Assembly: GCA_029776155.1 (NCBI GenBank) | Contig: JAKOTU010000060.1 | Span: 1-64,000, forward strand | From: Bacillota bacterium | Lineage (GTDB): Bacteria; Bacillota; Limnochordia; Darwinibacteriales; Darwinibacteriaceae | Direction: 5' to 3' | Length of the DNA: 64,000 nucleotides | Shown here: positions 42,579 to 51,498 of the stretch, one piece after another | Position numbering within the stretch: position 1 is the stretch's first letter | Layout: each line of letters opens with the position of its first letter | Notes under the pieces: model-generated | Seen by the model: the letters and a program-made list of their open reading frames with translations, nothing else | What the model was told of the DNA's origin: nothing | Database searches by the model: none | Program-made: the position numbers and the translations under genes

Positions 42579-43592
42579 CTACTCCAGTGTTTTGACGGAA
42601 TTGCCATAGATGATCTCCGGAACCATGATAAACTCCTTCACCTCGCCGTTAGGGCCAGTCCTAATTCTCTTCAATGCAATTTCCCCTGCTTTGAGTCCCA
42701 GAGCAAAGGCATTTTGGGATATTGAAGTGAGCCGCACGTCAATTAGGTCGTGGTTGCGGATGCTACCAAAGGACACCAGGGAGATATCTTCTGGGATCCT
42801 CAAACCACACTTGCGCAGGGCTGCCATGGTTCCTTCGGCCATCAGGTTGTTGGCCACAAAAAGAGCAGTGGGCAGATCATCACCGTTATCGTGAATCATG
42901 GCCGTGACCGCCTCATAGGCGTCGCGGCGCTGAAAGTTGCCCTGGATGACATATTTCTCTTCGAGGGGAATATCGTTGTGTTCCAGTGCCTTTTTGAACC
43001 CCTCGAACCGTTCCCTACCCGAACTTACTGACAGCAGGCCGTTGACGATGCCTATCTTCCTATGTCCTTTTTCGATCAGGTGACGGACCAGTTTGAATGA
43101 GGAGGCAAAATTGTCCTCAGCGACGACTTCGGCCGCGCAGTTTTCCACTCTCCTGTCGATTAGCACCACCGGGAAACCCCGTTCCACCAACTGGTTGATG
43201 TGGGCGGGATCATTGCCGCAGGAAGCCAAGATGATGGCATCAACCCGCCGCTCGCTGAGGAGCCTGAGCAGGGTCACTTCCTTCTCGGGATTCTCATCGG
43301 TGCTGCAGAAAATCAGATTGTATCCTTCGGAATGCATCGCGCTCTCAATGCCTTTAGCGATCTCCATAAAGAAGGGGTTGGAGATGTCGGCAACCACCAC
43401 ACCCACCAAGAAGGTTTTCTGCTGTTTCAAGCTCCTGGCCAAAGCATTGGGCTGGAAGTTGAGTTCCTTCACAGCTTTGAGGACTCTCGTTCTCAGCTCT
43501 TCACTCACAGGGTAATTCCCGTTGAGTACTCGCGAAACAGTCGAAATGGAGACATTAGCCGCTTTCGCCACATCTGTTATGGTAACTTTCAT
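42579..43592 (-). CDS. LacI family transcriptional regulator
   Basis: A 337-residue regulator. The N-terminal helix-turn-helix and hinge are textbook: VTITDVAKAANVSISTVSRV, LNGNYPVSEELRTRVLKAVK, LNFQPNALARSLK. The effector domain is a periplasmic-binding-protein fold (VGVVVADISNPFFMEIAKGI; ELVRHLIEKGHRKIGIV-like segment KLVRHLIEKGHRKIGIVNG). It lies between two catabolic importer operons, both preceded by the same operator-like sequence. It has its own extended -10 promoter and can also be read from the BMP operon. Confidence 0.92.
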   Translation of the reverse strand: MKVTITDVAKAANVSISTVSRVLNGNYPVSEELRTRVLKAVKELNFQPNALARSLKQQKTFLVGVVVADISNPFFMEIAKGIESAMHSEGYNLIFCSTDENPEKEVTLLRLLSERRVDAIILASCGNDPAHINQLVERGFPVVLIDRRVENCAAEVVAEDNFASSFKLVRHLIEKGHRKIGIVNGLLSVSSGRERFEGFKKALEHNDIPLEEKYVIQGNFQRRDAYEAVTAMIHDNGDDLPTALFVANNLMAEGTMAALRKCGLRIPEDISLVSFGSIRNHDLIDVRLTSISQNAFALGLKAGEIALKRIRTGPNGEVKEFIMVPEIIYGNSVKTLE

Positions 43593-43631
43593 TCAATTCC
43601 GCACTCCTCATCCAATCACCGCTACATTTTT

Positions 43632-43640
43632 ATTATATCA
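43632..43640 (-). promoter_or_regulatory. Extended -10 promoter of the LacI gene
   Basis: On the minus strand TGATATAAT, a TGnTATAAT extended -10, lies ~40 bases before the LacI start, at the 3' end of the preceding gene. The -35 is poor, as expected for extended -10 promoters. Confidence 0.6.
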
Positions 43641-44393
43641 TATTTTTCGTGCAAGCCACCTAACTAATCGATCCCACAGCGTTCCATAGTGCTCCCATTC
43701 ATACATCTCTGGGGGTGCCCAGTGTGGGGTACAGTCGGTAGCATAAGCCAGCGTTCTCCCCTCTCCAAAGGTCCCGAGGGCGATAATAGGGTCACCCTCG
43801 TACTCCACCAACACCATGGCTTCTGGCTTGGCAATCAACTTGTTGTAACCAAGAATGAACGGCCATTCTCTGGGCATTCCTTCTAGTACGGCGTGGGCGG
43901 AAGGATCGGCGTAGAGATCTGCACCCTCTGGGACTTCCACCCGGTCATCCCCGGTGATCAAGTTGACGGGCAGAATCTCCTCAATCGGCGAATCCTTGTA
44001 TTTAGCTTTCCCTTCGATACCCTGGAAGGTCATATAACCGCCGATCATACCGAAACCGCCGCCATGGGCCACATATTGTTTCACCAGTTTGAGCAGGTTG
44101 GGGGTGCGCTTACAGAAACGGACTGTCTCTGGGTGCAGGAGGAATGTGTTTGAACCCACATCACTGAACAGTACCACATCGTAATCCTGCAGCTGCTCCA
44201 AAGTGTTGGGAAAATCGAAGGGCACCCTGTGGCAAGGAATGTGCGAAAACTCATGTCCCTTCTGTTCAAACAGGTTCTTCATGATCCGGGCAGCTTCATT
44301 ATACCTGGTTGTAAAGAAATTGTCGAAGCCTTTATACTCGGTAGTGTTGACAACAACCGACTCGCCTACAAACAGAATCCTGAGACCACCCAT
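43638..44393 (-). CDS. Putative glutamine amidotransferase-like protein (PF07090 type)
   Basis: A 251-residue class I amidotransferase-like protein. It opens with LRILFVGESVVVNTTEYKGF, then VVLFSDVGSNTFLLHPET, VAHGGGFGMIGGYMTFQGIE and the C-terminal YATDCTPHWAPPEMYEWEHY, which matches the PF07090 group. The usual amidotransferase nucleophile Cys is replaced here by Gly-rich GMIGGY, so it may not hydrolyse glutamine. Such proteins often sit next to transporters and sugar or amine catabolic genes. Last structural gene of the BMP operon before LacI. Confidence 0.75.
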   Translation of the reverse strand: MGGLRILFVGESVVVNTTEYKGFDNFFTTRYNEAARIMKNLFEQKGHEFSHIPCHRVPFDFPNTLEQLQDYDVVLFSDVGSNTFLLHPETVRFCKRTPNLLKLVKQYVAHGGGFGMIGGYMTFQGIEGKAKYKDSPIEEILPVNLITGDDRVEVPEGADLYADPSAHAVLEGMPREWPFILGYNKLIAKPEAMVLVEYEGDPIIALGTFGEGRTLAYATDCTPHWAPPEMYEWEHYGTLWDRLVRWLARKI

Positions 44394-44418
44394 TGCCTTC
44401 CCTCACTTTCCTTTTTTT

Positions 44419-45657
44419 CTAGAAACTGCTCTCCTTAACCAGCTGGCCCTCTTTCATCACCATGATCACATCTCTCAGATTGTTGATGTCATCCAGAGGG
44501 TTAGCTCGCAAAGCGATAATGTCGGCCAGTTTGCCCTCCTCAATTGTGCCGATCTGATCTGCCAGGCCCATAAGTTCCGCCGAGTCGCGAGTCACAGCCA
44601 GAATAGCCTGCATTGGAGTTGCCCCGATCTCCTCTACAAAGTACTTGCATTCAAGGTGGAGAAGACCGTGATTGGGGTCCGTACCCAAGGCAAACTTCAC
44701 TCCGGCCTGCAGGGCTTTGGACATCACTCGTTTGGTCTGTTCCTTGGTCATCTTCACCTTTTGCTGCCACCAGCGGGGCAAATCCTCTAATTTGTGGGTC
44801 TTGTTTAACGGGCTTTCATAACCTAAGACGGGGTCGAAGAACAGGATCAGATTGGGATCGCTGATATAGCCGCCATATTCCAAGAAGTAGGGAATATCAT
44901 CCTCGTCAATGAGGTTAACGTGTTCCAATGAATCGACTCCTACTTCCAGGGACCAACGCACGGCCGGACCGCCGATGCAGTGTGCAGCCACCTTGATACC
45001 TACCCGGTGCGCCTCTTCTACCGCAACCGCTATTTCTTCCTTGGTGTAAGCCGGAACCTTTGTTAGGTCACCCCTTAGATAATCTAGGAAGGTATCGCCG
45101 TTGGATATATTGGAAACAAAGATCTTGATTACATCTGCGCCTAAGAAAATGGCCTCCCTTACTCGACGGCGAACCTCATCTACGCCATCGGCACAAGCTG
45201 AGATTTCCGGAGCGGTACCATGGCGGGGCCGAATGGCCTGACAAGCCACAAGTAGCCGCGGACCAACGATCTCACCTGCGTTGATAGCATCCCTGAGAAT
45301 CTTGTCAATGCAACCCTGACCATCCCCCAACAGCCGCACGGTGGTTACGCCCGACATGAGGTCCCGTTTCAGAGAATTGTATCCCCGCAGCACCCGCAGT
45401 CCCTCGGGCATAAGGTGTTGATCTCTGATGGTCTCCTCCCGGTTGTAGTCCTGCCCCGCATGCGAATGGGAGTCAATCATCCCCGGCATAAGGGTGCCCT
45501 CACCCATGTCCAACACTTCTGCATGATCGGGGATGGGGATGTTCTCGGCTGTGTCCACCTTGGTAATCATCCCATCCTCAACCACTATTACCGGGTTTTC
45601 TCTGACCGGACCTCCCGTGCCATCGATTAAATACTTAGCTTTGATGTACTTTTTCAT
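44419..45657 (-). CDS. Metal-dependent amidohydrolase
   Basis: A 412-residue amidohydrolase (TIM barrel with flanking beta-sandwich). I use the ATG at 45657 with GGAGGTTGGGCAGA upstream. Motifs: MPGMIDSHSHAG (HxH), VIKIFVSN (bridging Lys), VAAHCIGG and SLEHVNLID (two His), FALGTDPNHG (catalytic Asp). The relatives are imidazolonepropionase-like and Xaa-Arg/Pro dipeptidase-like enzymes; cyclic amides, deaminations or dipeptides are all possible substrates. Its position after the BMP importer suggests it acts on the imported compound. Confidence 0.85.
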   Translation of the reverse strand: MKKYIKAKYLIDGTGGPVRENPVIVVEDGMITKVDTAENIPIPDHAEVLDMGEGTLMPGMIDSHSHAGQDYNREETIRDQHLMPEGLRVLRGYNSLKRDLMSGVTTVRLLGDGQGCIDKILRDAINAGEIVGPRLLVACQAIRPRHGTAPEISACADGVDEVRRRVREAIFLGADVIKIFVSNISNGDTFLDYLRGDLTKVPAYTKEEIAVAVEEAHRVGIKVAAHCIGGPAVRWSLEVGVDSLEHVNLIDEDDIPYFLEYGGYISDPNLILFFDPVLGYESPLNKTHKLEDLPRWWQQKVKMTKEQTKRVMSKALQAGVKFALGTDPNHGLLHLECKYFVEEIGATPMQAILAVTRDSAELMGLADQIGTIEEGKLADIIALRANPLDDINNLRDVIMVMKEGQLVKESSF

Positions 45658-45680
45658 TCTGCCCAACCTCCTTCGGTCTT

Positions 45681-46586
45681 TTATAGATGCTTAAAGATGC
45701 CCTTGCGTCTAAACCCAGAAGGAACAATGGCCAAGATGGTTAGGATGTAGGGGATCATATCAACAAACTCCGTGGGGAGCCCCAACCCCTGCAGCTGAAT
45801 GGCGATGCTGTTGGCGATGCCAAACAAGAAACTGGCGAAGGCCGTTAGCGGTAGATAGGCGTTACTGAAACCAACGGCTGCCACCGCGATAAACCCGCGG
45901 CCGTCGGTCATCTTCTCGGTAAACATGGACAGATTTCCTATGGACAAGAACGCTCCTGCCAGGCCACAGGTGATGCCAGCGATGATTTCCACCAGGAACA
46001 TATACTTCTGGACATTGAGCCCGCTTGCTGTAATGGCCATGGGATTTTCACCTAAAGCCCTAATCTTGTAACCTAATGGGGTTCTATACAACAGCACAAA
46101 CAAGAAAACGATGGCCACCCAGGACAGGTAGACTATAATATTATGGCCGCTGAGCACTCTAAGCAGTGGAATGTCTTTGATCAACGGCAAATGGATCTTG
46201 GCCAGGGACGGTGTGGTGGGGTCGTAGAACGACCCTTTTCCGCCGAAAATGGGCCCCAACAACCAGCCAGTGAGGGCTATTGCTAGCATGTTGAACCCAA
46301 ACCCAAGAATGATCTCATGGGCCTTGAACACACTCACAAAAAGCCCATATAAAAGGGCCAGAAGCACAGTAGCCCCTACGGCCAAAAAGACCCCGACTAA
46401 GGCATTCTTCCAGAAATAGGCGCCGACCACTCCGAAGAATGCCCCGGTTAACATGAATCCTTCCAGAGCAATGTTGAAGTTGCCGGCCTTACTGCACACC
46501 GCCCCACCCAGGGCACAGAGCAGGATAGGTGTGGCAAGACTGATTCCCGTCATGAGAGTGTGTTCGCTGAAAATTACTTCTAGCAC
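45681..46586 (-). CDS. BMP-type nucleoside ABC transporter permease 2 (NupQ/YufQ-like)
   Basis: A ~301-residue membrane protein. I start at GTG (46586), which follows AAGGAGGGTAAGTAAC and lies just after the upstream permease stop; a longer frame overlaps that gene. The opening LATPILLCALGGAVCSKAGN and FNIALEGFMLTGAFF, then GFGFNMLAIALTGWLLG, match BPD_transp_2 permeases of guanosine/purine-nucleoside importers. About eight helices. Confidence 0.88.
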   Translation of the reverse strand: MLEVIFSEHTLMTGISLATPILLCALGGAVCSKAGNFNIALEGFMLTGAFFGVVGAYFWKNALVGVFLAVGATVLLALLYGLFVSVFKAHEIILGFGFNMLAIALTGWLLGPIFGGKGSFYDPTTPSLAKIHLPLIKDIPLLRVLSGHNIIVYLSWVAIVFLFVLLYRTPLGYKIRALGENPMAITASGLNVQKYMFLVEIIAGITCGLAGAFLSIGNLSMFTEKMTDGRGFIAVAAVGFSNAYLPLTAFASFLFGIANSIAIQLQGLGLPTEFVDMIPYILTILAIVPSGFRRKGIFKHL

Positions 46587-46587
46587 G

Positions 46588-47640
46588 TTACTTACCCTCC
46601 TTATGCAGACGGCGCAGACGCAGCAGTTCAAAGAGTCCCTCCGCGGTAAGGCAGATCACGATGATGGAGGTAAAAATGCGCACCGTGTCCAAGGAAACGT
46701 TGCTCATCCTGGCCATAGCGCGAGACCCATTCTGAATAACCCCCATGAAAAAGCCAGCAAGGGGTACCCCCACCGGGTTCAACCTGCCCATCAGGGCAAC
46801 TAGGATGCCATTGGCACCCATGTCTGTGGAAAAGCCATGGATATAGCGATGGTGCACACCCATAACCTCCGTGGCTCCCGCTAGAGCCCCAACAGCACCG
46901 CTGGCAAGGAAGGACCAGAACTGCATCTTCTCAATATTCACGCCACCGTAACGCGCGAACTCCTTAGCCAGACCCAGCATTTTGTGTTCGTACCCATACT
47001 TGGTATATACACTAAAGACAAAGAACAGGCCGGCTAACACCAAGGCAATATACAGCGAGGCGTTGAGCTGAAAGGGCGGAACTAGCTGAGCCAAGACCGC
47101 CGATTTCTGGATATAGGGAGTGCGTACCTGTTGGGCAGCCTGGGACACATCCGCGGGATCCTGGAAAATGGCGGACACCAGAAACTGACATAACAGTACG
47201 GCGATGTAACTGAGCATCCAGGAAACAATTACCTCGTTCACACCCCTATAGGCCTTTAGTCGGGCTGGGAGGTAAACCCACAGTGCACCGACGAGCATGG
47301 CAGCCGCCAGGCACAGCGGAATGTGCAGAATGGCTGGAAGGTTGGTAATGTACATCCCCAACACGGCAGCTGTAAGGCCCCCAAGATAGATGCAGCCTTC
47401 GAGCCCCATGTTGAACAGGCCAGCGCGAAAAGAAATCGTAGCCGCAATACCGGTAATGATAAACGGGACTGTCCAGCGCAGCGTGGTCAACATGTTCATC
47501 CTGCCGTAAAAAGCTCCGCGAATTAGGTGATAATAAGCAAAGCTTGGTTTTTCTCCGGCCACAAAGATGAACAGACTGCTGATAAGCAAGGCGATAATCA
47601 GTGATAGTCCGAGCCTCAAAAGGGCACTGCCCCTTTTCAT
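46588..47640 (-). CDS. BMP-type nucleoside ABC transporter permease 1 (NupP/YufP-like)
   Basis: A 350-residue permease of the BPD_transp_2 family. Features: LRWTVPFIITGIAATISFRA, GLFNMGLEGCIYLGGLTAAV, AYRGVNEVIVSWMLSYIAVL and a C-terminal NPVGVPLAGFFMGVIQNGSR. The start ATG overlaps the ATPase gene by 4 bases. It pairs with the next permease to form the channel. Confidence 0.9.
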   Translation of the reverse strand: MKRGSALLRLGLSLIIALLISSLFIFVAGEKPSFAYYHLIRGAFYGRMNMLTTLRWTVPFIITGIAATISFRAGLFNMGLEGCIYLGGLTAAVLGMYITNLPAILHIPLCLAAAMLVGALWVYLPARLKAYRGVNEVIVSWMLSYIAVLLCQFLVSAIFQDPADVSQAAQQVRTPYIQKSAVLAQLVPPFQLNASLYIALVLAGLFFVFSVYTKYGYEHKMLGLAKEFARYGGVNIEKMQFWSFLASGAVGALAGATEVMGVHHRYIHGFSTDMGANGILVALMGRLNPVGVPLAGFFMGVIQNGSRAMARMSNVSLDTVRIFTSIIVICLTAEGLFELLRLRRLHKEGK

Positions 47641-49208
47641 GCCGTCTCACTTCCTTCCCCCGCCGGAATCCCCGCCATGAGCAGACCGATCTCCTTGCGG
47701 TCTGCGACGGTCTCCGGATCCACAGTGCCAATGATCCGTCCTCTATACATGACTATAATCTTAGTACTCAATGACAGGATCTCATCCAGATCGGTAGAAA
47801 CGAGAATTATCCCGTAACCTTCTTTGCTCTTCTCAATTAACTGGTTGTGGATGAACTCGATGGAACCCACATCCACACCCCGGGTAGGTTCTTCGGCCAC
47901 AATCAAGTCCTTAGCCAAATTGAGCTCGCGGGCCAATATACACTTTTGAATGTTGCCTCCTGAAAGGTTCATGATGTGAGTGTTACGCGAGGATGCCTTG
48001 ATGTTATACTTCTCAATCAAGTGATCAGCCAGCTCCCGCAGCCTTTTCAGGCTCATAAATAACCTCCCTGCCCAAGGACTACGGCGGTGTGCACCCATAA
48101 TCAGGTTATCATACACACTGGAGTTGGCGCTGATGCCGCGAACATATCTCTCTCCGGTAATATAGGCAATCCCCAGCTCACGGATCTGATGAGCATTGTA
48201 GGAAGTGATATCAAGGCCTCTGTAGAAGATCTTCCCGTTTTTGATGATTTTGTCCAGGCCGGTGATGCATTCCACCAACTCATCCTGGCCATTGCCTCCC
48301 ACACCGGCCACACCAACGATGTCGCCCGCCTTCACAATGAACGAGATATCCTGAAGGGCGACTCCCGTGCGGGAATGTTCAGTGACCAGATTCCTGACTT
48401 CCAAGATGGTCTCGCGCTTGGGATCGGCCGTCAATTCAGCGCTATCGACTTTTCGCCCGTGAATGTCCACCTTTCGGCCCACCATCTTCTCTGACAAGCT
48501 TTCAATGGTGCAGTCCTTAACTGCAGCGACGTCAACCACTTGTCCCTTTCTGATCACAGTAACCCGGTCAGCGACGGCCATTACTTCACGTAATTTGTGG
48601 GTAATGAAGATGATGGACTTGCCATCTCGTTTGAGTTCGCGGAAGGCAGAGAACAGTTCATCAGCTTCTTGGGGAGTTAAAACAGCGGTTGGTTCATCGA
48701 AAATCAGGATGTTAGCTCCCTGAAACAGGATTTTGAGAATCTCAACCCGTTGGCGCATACTCAGCGGGCATTCGGCGATCTTCTGGTGGGGATCCACGTG
48801 TAGACCATATCGTTCCGAGATCTGTCTGGTGATCTCCACCGCTCGTTCTTTATCCACAAAGTACCTGTTCTTCGTTGGTTCAAAAGTAAACACCAGATTT
48901 TCGGCTACTGTGAACGAAGGAATGAGCATAAAATGCTGGTGAACCATGCCTATACCCCTGGCAATGGCATCCCTAGGATTCTTCAGTTGAACCCGTTCAC
49001 CATTTAGATAAATCTCGCCTTCATCTGGAGTGAGCAGGCCATACAGGATGTTCATCAACGTAGTCTTGCCGGCCCCATTCTCGCCCACAATGGCGTGAAT
49101 CTCACCCCTGCGGAGCTTAAAACTCACCCGATCGTTTGCAATTACCGGTGTCTCCAGATCAGGAAACACTTTGGTAATGTTCCGCAGCTCCAGTATTGTG
49201 TCACTCAT
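47637..49208 (-). CDS. BMP-type nucleoside ABC transporter ATPase (NupO/YufO-like), two nucleotide-binding domains
   Basis: A 523-residue tandem ATPase. Domain 1: Walker A GENGAGKTT (42-50), a divergent signature (CPLSMRQRVEIL), Walker B ILIFDEPTAVLTP, and switch His in FITHKLREVM. Domain 2 has a degenerate P-loop (GVGGNGQDELVECI, no Lys), signature LSGGNIQKCILAREL and Walker B-like LIVAEEPTRGVD. This asymmetric layout is typical of YufO/RbsA-like ATPases. Middle gene of the operon. Confidence 0.92.
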   Translation of the reverse strand: MSDTILELRNITKVFPDLETPVIANDRVSFKLRRGEIHAIVGENGAGKTTLMNILYGLLTPDEGEIYLNGERVQLKNPRDAIARGIGMVHQHFMLIPSFTVAENLVFTFEPTKNRYFVDKERAVEITRQISERYGLHVDPHQKIAECPLSMRQRVEILKILFQGANILIFDEPTAVLTPQEADELFSAFRELKRDGKSIIFITHKLREVMAVADRVTVIRKGQVVDVAAVKDCTIESLSEKMVGRKVDIHGRKVDSAELTADPKRETILEVRNLVTEHSRTGVALQDISFIVKAGDIVGVAGVGGNGQDELVECITGLDKIIKNGKIFYRGLDITSYNAHQIRELGIAYITGERYVRGISANSSVYDNLIMGAHRRSPWAGRLFMSLKRLRELADHLIEKYNIKASSRNTHIMNLSGGNIQKCILARELNLAKDLIVAEEPTRGVDVGSIEFIHNQLIEKSKEGYGIILVSTDLDEILSLSTKIIVMYRGRIIGTVDPETVADRKEIGLLMAGIPAGEGSETA

Positions 49209-49254
49209 ACGGTATCACCCCACTTGTGCAACAAAAACTGTCATGCTGAGGCCT

Positions 49255-50157
49255 TTAGAGCTCATTGGCCCTCGGTAGAGATGAAATAGCGCCTAACTTA
49301 GTTATGGCCGCTGCCGCCACCTTGTTGGCAAAGGTACAAGCTTCGCGTAGAGACTGACCAGAGGCGATGGCCCAAGCCAAGGCACCGCAGAATGCATCAC
49401 CAGCCGCTGTTGTATCCACCACTTGGTTGACGCGCTGAGCCGGGATATGCAGAGCATTGTCTCGCCCAACCAGATAACAACCCGCGGCTCCTACGGTTAC
49501 CACAATAGCTTGAGGACCAAGATCCAGCAGCGGTTTCGCCCGCTCAACCACTGTCGCAAACCCTTCGGCCCTTCGGCCAGTGAAGCCAGCAAACTCCACT
49601 TCATTGGGAACTAAGATGTCAACTAGTTTCAGAAACCCTGCAGGTAATTCCCGATAAGGCGCTGGGTTGAGGATCACCTTGGCGCCAGCTTGCCGTGCTA
49701 TGCGGGCCGCCGCGAAAGAAGCCTCTATGGGGACCTCCAGCTGTACCAAAAGCACGTCGGCCTGCTCGATGAGGGGAGATGCTTTCTCCACATCAGCTGG
49801 ACATAACGCAGAATTTGCCTGAGGCACGATAATAATGCTATTGTCCCCGCTGTCCTCAACCACTGGATTACCAATGCCTGTACCCAGGCCTTCATCCACC
49901 ACTATACCTGAAGTGTTGATGCCCTCCGCCTTCAGGAGCTGGAGAAAGGTTCGGCCAAAGTCATCGTTTCCCAAGCGCCCAATCATGGCCACTTCCGCCC
50001 CAAGTCGGGCCGCAGCCACCGCTTGGTTGGCCCCCTTACCTCCGGGAAACATCCCAAAACTCGTACCAATGAGCGTTTCGCCCCGCTCAGGCCGGCGCGG
50101 TGCTCTGATTACCAGATCCATAATAAAGCTGCCTACCACCGTTATTCTGGGACCCAA
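49255..50157 (-). CDS. Ribokinase-like PfkB sugar kinase
   Basis: A 300-residue kinase. PfkB signature 1 (GMFPGGKGANQAVAAARLGA) and signature 2 (VDTTAAGDAFCGALAWAIAS, with catalytic Asp in AAGDAF) are both clear. Order of motifs and the opening VVGSFIMDLVIRAPRRPERG match ribokinase, which makes ribose 5-phosphate. Start is TTG (50157) behind AAAGGAGTGGATGAGAC. In a nucleoside importer operon it would handle ribose released from nucleosides, but no nucleosidase is encoded here. Confidence 0.88.
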   Translation of the reverse strand: MGPRITVVGSFIMDLVIRAPRRPERGETLIGTSFGMFPGGKGANQAVAAARLGAEVAMIGRLGNDDFGRTFLQLLKAEGINTSGIVVDEGLGTGIGNPVVEDSGDNSIIIVPQANSALCPADVEKASPLIEQADVLLVQLEVPIEASFAAARIARQAGAKVILNPAPYRELPAGFLKLVDILVPNEVEFAGFTGRRAEGFATVVERAKPLLDLGPQAIVVTVGAAGCYLVGRDNALHIPAQRVNQVVDTTAAGDAFCGALAWAIASGQSLREACTFANKVAAAAITKLGAISSLPRANEL

Positions 50158-50270
50158 GTCTCATCCACTCCTTTTCTGGCCTCCGTATGGAGACCAACGT
50201 CACAAATAGACCTGCAGGGTGGCAAAGGGCGGGAACCAACGGGAGGCCCGTCTAGTTCCCGCCCAGGCAA

Positions 50271-51260
50271 CTACCGCGTCTCAGTGGTCTTGGGGATAGC
50301 GATTTCCCCCCGGATGATCCGTTCTTCAATGTCCGCCACTTGAGCTTGGATTTCCTCGGGAACCAAAGCAGTGTTAATGGCTATAACCGGAGTCCCTTCT
50401 TCCAAACCATAGTAGACTTGTTTGCTATTGAACTGCCCTTCATAGGCTTGTTTTACGGAGTCGTAAGTAGCATAACCGTGATCCAACAGGCATGAGGCAA
50501 TCACATTCTCGGGTGCAAGCGGGGACTGATCTACGTCTACACCGATCACGAACTTACCCATCTCTTTCGCGGCATCGATCACTCCCAAGCCGGTTTGGTT
50601 GGCTACTTGGAAGATGATGTCCACATCCCTGTTGTACAGACTTCTGGCCAATTCTTTACCCTTGAGTGGATCTTCAAAGGTATTGGCCCAGGAAACAACA
50701 AGCTCGGTGCCGTTGTCAATGTAGTTGATGCCTGCTTCGAAACCTGCCAGGAAGGTAAGGATGCCTGGGTTAATGCCTCCGCCGATGAAACCAACTTTGC
50801 CCGTCTCACTCATAAGCGCGGCCACCACCCCGCACATAAACGCTCCCTGCTCCGGCTTGAAAAAGAGCGGTTTTAAGTTGGGGATTCCATGGTCATCACC
50901 CAGGTCGATCCAGAGGCCGATGTACTTAATGTGTGGATAATGAGGCGCAAGCTCTCTGACAGGTTCCAGGAAGTTGTCATAGATGAAATAGACTACGTCA
51001 TATCCCTCTTCGCTCACTGCCAGTACTTGCTCTTTATACTCGGCGATCTCAACCGCTTCCACGATTTTGATCTCGATCCCCAACTCTTCCCTGAGCCGTT
51101 CAATGCCTTCCAAAGTGTTCAGGTCAGCCGGCGTGGTCATTTTGCGCATAGTCAACACAGCAACCCGGAAATCTTGGCTAGCACCCAGTGCTAAGCCTGG
51201 GAACATGGTTACGACGACTAGAGCCATGAGCAACAACGCCAACACTCTGATTCGCATCAT
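50271..51260 (-). CDS. BMP family ABC transporter substrate-binding protein
   Basis: A ~329-residue exported protein. The ATG at 51260 follows AAAAGGGGGATTGC; a longer frame has no ribosome site. Signal peptide ends near FPGLALGAS, without lipobox. The Bmp/PnrA fold is shown by FRVAVLTMRKMTTPADLNTL, YDVVYFIYDNFLEPV, MSETGKVGFIGGGINPGIL and VDIIFQVANQTGLGVIDAAK. PnrA relatives bind purine nucleosides. First gene of the operon; a palindrome lies 23-46 bases before its start codon. Confidence 0.9.
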   Translation of the reverse strand: MMRIRVLALLLMALVVVTMFPGLALGASQDFRVAVLTMRKMTTPADLNTLEGIERLREELGIEIKIVEAVEIAEYKEQVLAVSEEGYDVVYFIYDNFLEPVRELAPHYPHIKYIGLWIDLGDDHGIPNLKPLFFKPEQGAFMCGVVAALMSETGKVGFIGGGINPGILTFLAGFEAGINYIDNGTELVVSWANTFEDPLKGKELARSLYNRDVDIIFQVANQTGLGVIDAAKEMGKFVIGVDVDQSPLAPENVIASCLLDHGYATYDSVKQAYEGQFNSKQVYYGLEEGTPVIAINTALVPEEIQAQVADIEERIIRGEIAIPKTTETR

Positions 51261-51282
51261 GCAATCCCCCTTTTTTTGTTCT

Positions 51283-51306
51283 AAATTTTGTGTGCTCACA
51301 AATTTT
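51283..51306. promoter_or_regulatory. 24-bp palindrome in the BMP leader
   Basis: AAATTTTGTG and CACAAATTTT, separated by TGCT, form a nearly perfect inverted repeat 23 bases upstream of the BMP start codon. The TTTGTG-N4-CACAAA core is of the CRP/FNR or GntR operator type, so a second regulator besides LacI may act here. Confidence 0.5.
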
Positions 51307-51352
51307 CAACTGGCCGTCCTAAGGGCTATCACCTCCTGCAGTGTGTTGGTCG

Positions 51353-51364
51353 GAAAACCTTTTC
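51353..51364. promoter_or_regulatory. LacI-type operator site in front of the BMP operon
   Basis: GAAAACCTTTTC, identical over 12 bases to the site at 42248-42259 in front of the M24/dipeptide operon, ~9 kb away. Confidence 0.55.
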
Positions 51365-51486
51365 ACCAGGCACAGCGATTTCAGGGAACCGCTCAGCTCT
51401 AACGCACTATGCAAAGACACTATCAGTCGTGATTGTAGCGGTTTTCGTCGATACGGATACGTCGCCATGTAGCTGCCCCTGTCATA

Positions 51487-51498
51487 GACAACCTTTTC
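51487..51498. promoter_or_regulatory. LacI-type operator site, variant
   Basis: GACAACCTTTTC, identical to the site at 42539-42550. Together with the 51353 site it gives the BMP operon two sites ~134 bases apart, close to the ~133-base spacing of the 42248/42381 pair. Confidence 0.5.
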
